Source of the DNA: an uncultured Collinsella sp.
GTDB lineage: Bacteria; Actinomycetota; Coriobacteriia; Coriobacteriales; Coriobacteriaceae
Reading direction: 5' to 3'
Length of the DNA stretch: 6,158 bases
Assembly (NCBI GenBank): GCA_900550595.1
Contig: URTB01000088.1
Span: 1 to 6,158 of the forward strand
Position 1 is the first letter of the stretch, and each line of letters begins with the position of its first letter. Under the pieces are notes generated by a model that made no database searches, was not told the DNA's origin, and worked only from the letters and a program-made list of their open reading frames with translations. The position numbers and the translations under genes were made by a program. This document shows, in pieces, positions 5,633-6,158 of this stretch.

Positions 5633-5655
5633 GGCGGCGCACAACGCGGGCCGCC
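5633..5655 (-). promoter_or_regulatory. GC-rich hairpin in the leader of the SlyD-like gene
   Basis: On the minus strand GGCGGC and GCCGCC form a perfect 6-bp stem that can extend inward past one C-C mismatch with two more G-C pairs and a G-U. The stem ends eight bases before the GGAGG ribosome site. There is no following U-run, so it is not a standard terminator. It may stabilise the message or influence translation; its role is inferred from position only. Confidence 0.35.
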
Positions 5656-5666
5656 GTGAACATATG

Positions 5667-5693
5667 GCGCTAACTATACCCTAGTCATACAAT
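5667..5693. promoter_or_regulatory. Divergent promoter region of the SlyD-like and M19 genes
   Basis: The 120-base gap between the two start codons carries overlapping -10-like hexamers: TATAGT on the minus strand (5678-5673), and TATACC (5675-5680) and TACAAT (5688-5693) on the plus strand. None has a convincing -35 at 16-18 bases. The plus-strand elements follow GCGCTAAC (5667-5674), a motif also present upstream of lysR. Confidence 0.35.
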
Positions 5694-5734
5694 TCAATGA
5701 CAGTTTGCAAAGAAACGCTGCAACCGGAGGAACC

Positions 5735-6158
5735 ATGGCATATCCCGTATTTGACCTACACTGCGACACCGCCGACCGCATCGGCTGGGCCACGCTCGAT
5801 CTCGACCTGCGCTTTGCCGCCGGCACCGACGGCTATTTCCCCGGCGACGAGACGCATCCTCAGGATTTCGACCTCATCGAGGGCAACGCCTGCGCCATCT
5901 CGCTCGCAAAGATCGGCAACACGCCGTGGGCACAGTGCTTCGCCACGTTTGTCCCCGACGAGATTCCCACCGCCCACGCCGCGCGCTTCCAGGCGCAGAT
6001 CATGGCGCACATGAGCGGCCAGGCCATGCTCAACCACGACCGCATGGTCAACGTGCGCAGCGCCGCTGACATTCGCCCTGCACTCAAGGACGGCAAGGTT
6101 GCCTGCATCCACACCATCGAAAACGCCACGTTCTTTGCCGAGGACCCCGCGCTGATCG
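5735..6158 (+). CDS. Membrane dipeptidase-family (M19) metallopeptidase, N-terminal part
   Basis: The first 141 codons of a gene cut by the window end; M19 enzymes are usually about 320-400 residues. These are zinc-dependent dipeptidases of the amidohydrolase fold (renal dipeptidase family). The opening 'VFDLHCDTADRI' (5-16) holds the HxD metal motif, H9 and D11. 'VACIHTIENATFF' (122-134) supplies E129, aligning with the bridging glutamate of the 'IEGA' motif (human enzyme H20, D22, E125). The remaining metal histidines would lie beyond the window. There is no signal peptide or membrane segment at the N-terminus, so the protein is probably cytoplasmic, as in many bacterial members. The ATG at 5735 follows GGAGG (5726-5730) by four bases. 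Divergent from the SlyD-like gene. Confidence 0.9.
   Translation, partial: MAYPVFDLHCDTADRIGWATLDLDLRFAAGTDGYFPGDETHPQDFDLIEGNACAISLAKIGNTPWAQCFATFVPDEIPTAHAARFQAQIMAHMSGQAMLNHDRMVNVRSAADIRPALKDGKVACIHTIENATFFAEDPALI

Overview
The window reads as chromosomal DNA from a GC-rich bacterium, probably an actinobacterium of the Coriobacteriia (Collinsella-like). That assignment is inferred from base composition, gene content and style of regulatory sites; no rRNA or other taxonomic marker is present. Coding density is high. I see no insertion sequence, phage gene, CRISPR array, tRNA or rRNA.

Left part (1-1124): the first codons of a leftward gene and a LysR-type regulator diverge from a shared intergenic region. 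That region holds a good sigma70-type promoter for the leftward gene and a perfect LysR-box dyad whose centre lies about 66 bp upstream of the predicted start of transcription. This is the classic layout of a LysR regulator activating its divergent neighbour and repressing itself.

Middle, rightward (1188-3708): ribonuclease HI with a GTG start, a Gfo/Idh/MocA-type NAD(P)-dependent oxidoreductase, an acylphosphatase with an unusual N-terminal extension that starts 2 bases after the oxidoreductase stop, and a PerR-type Fur-family regulator with its own promoter and a dyad over its -35 region. The oxidoreductase and acylphosphatase look translationally coupled. The rest are neighbours without an obvious common pathway.

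Right, leftward (3723-5614): a SlyD-type FKBP prolyl isomerase, then (3 bases later) a UreE-like protein, then across an 83-base gap with a long perfect hairpin a Cof-type HAD phosphatase that converges on perR. The SlyD-like/UreE-like pair is the most interesting unit: both families include nickel-handling proteins, and the UreE-like protein keeps the histidine equivalent to the key interface nickel ligand but has no histidine-rich tail. No urease structural gene is visible.

Right edge (5735-6158): the N-terminal 141 codons of a rightward M19 (membrane dipeptidase family) metallopeptidase, divergent from the SlyD-like gene and cut by the window end.
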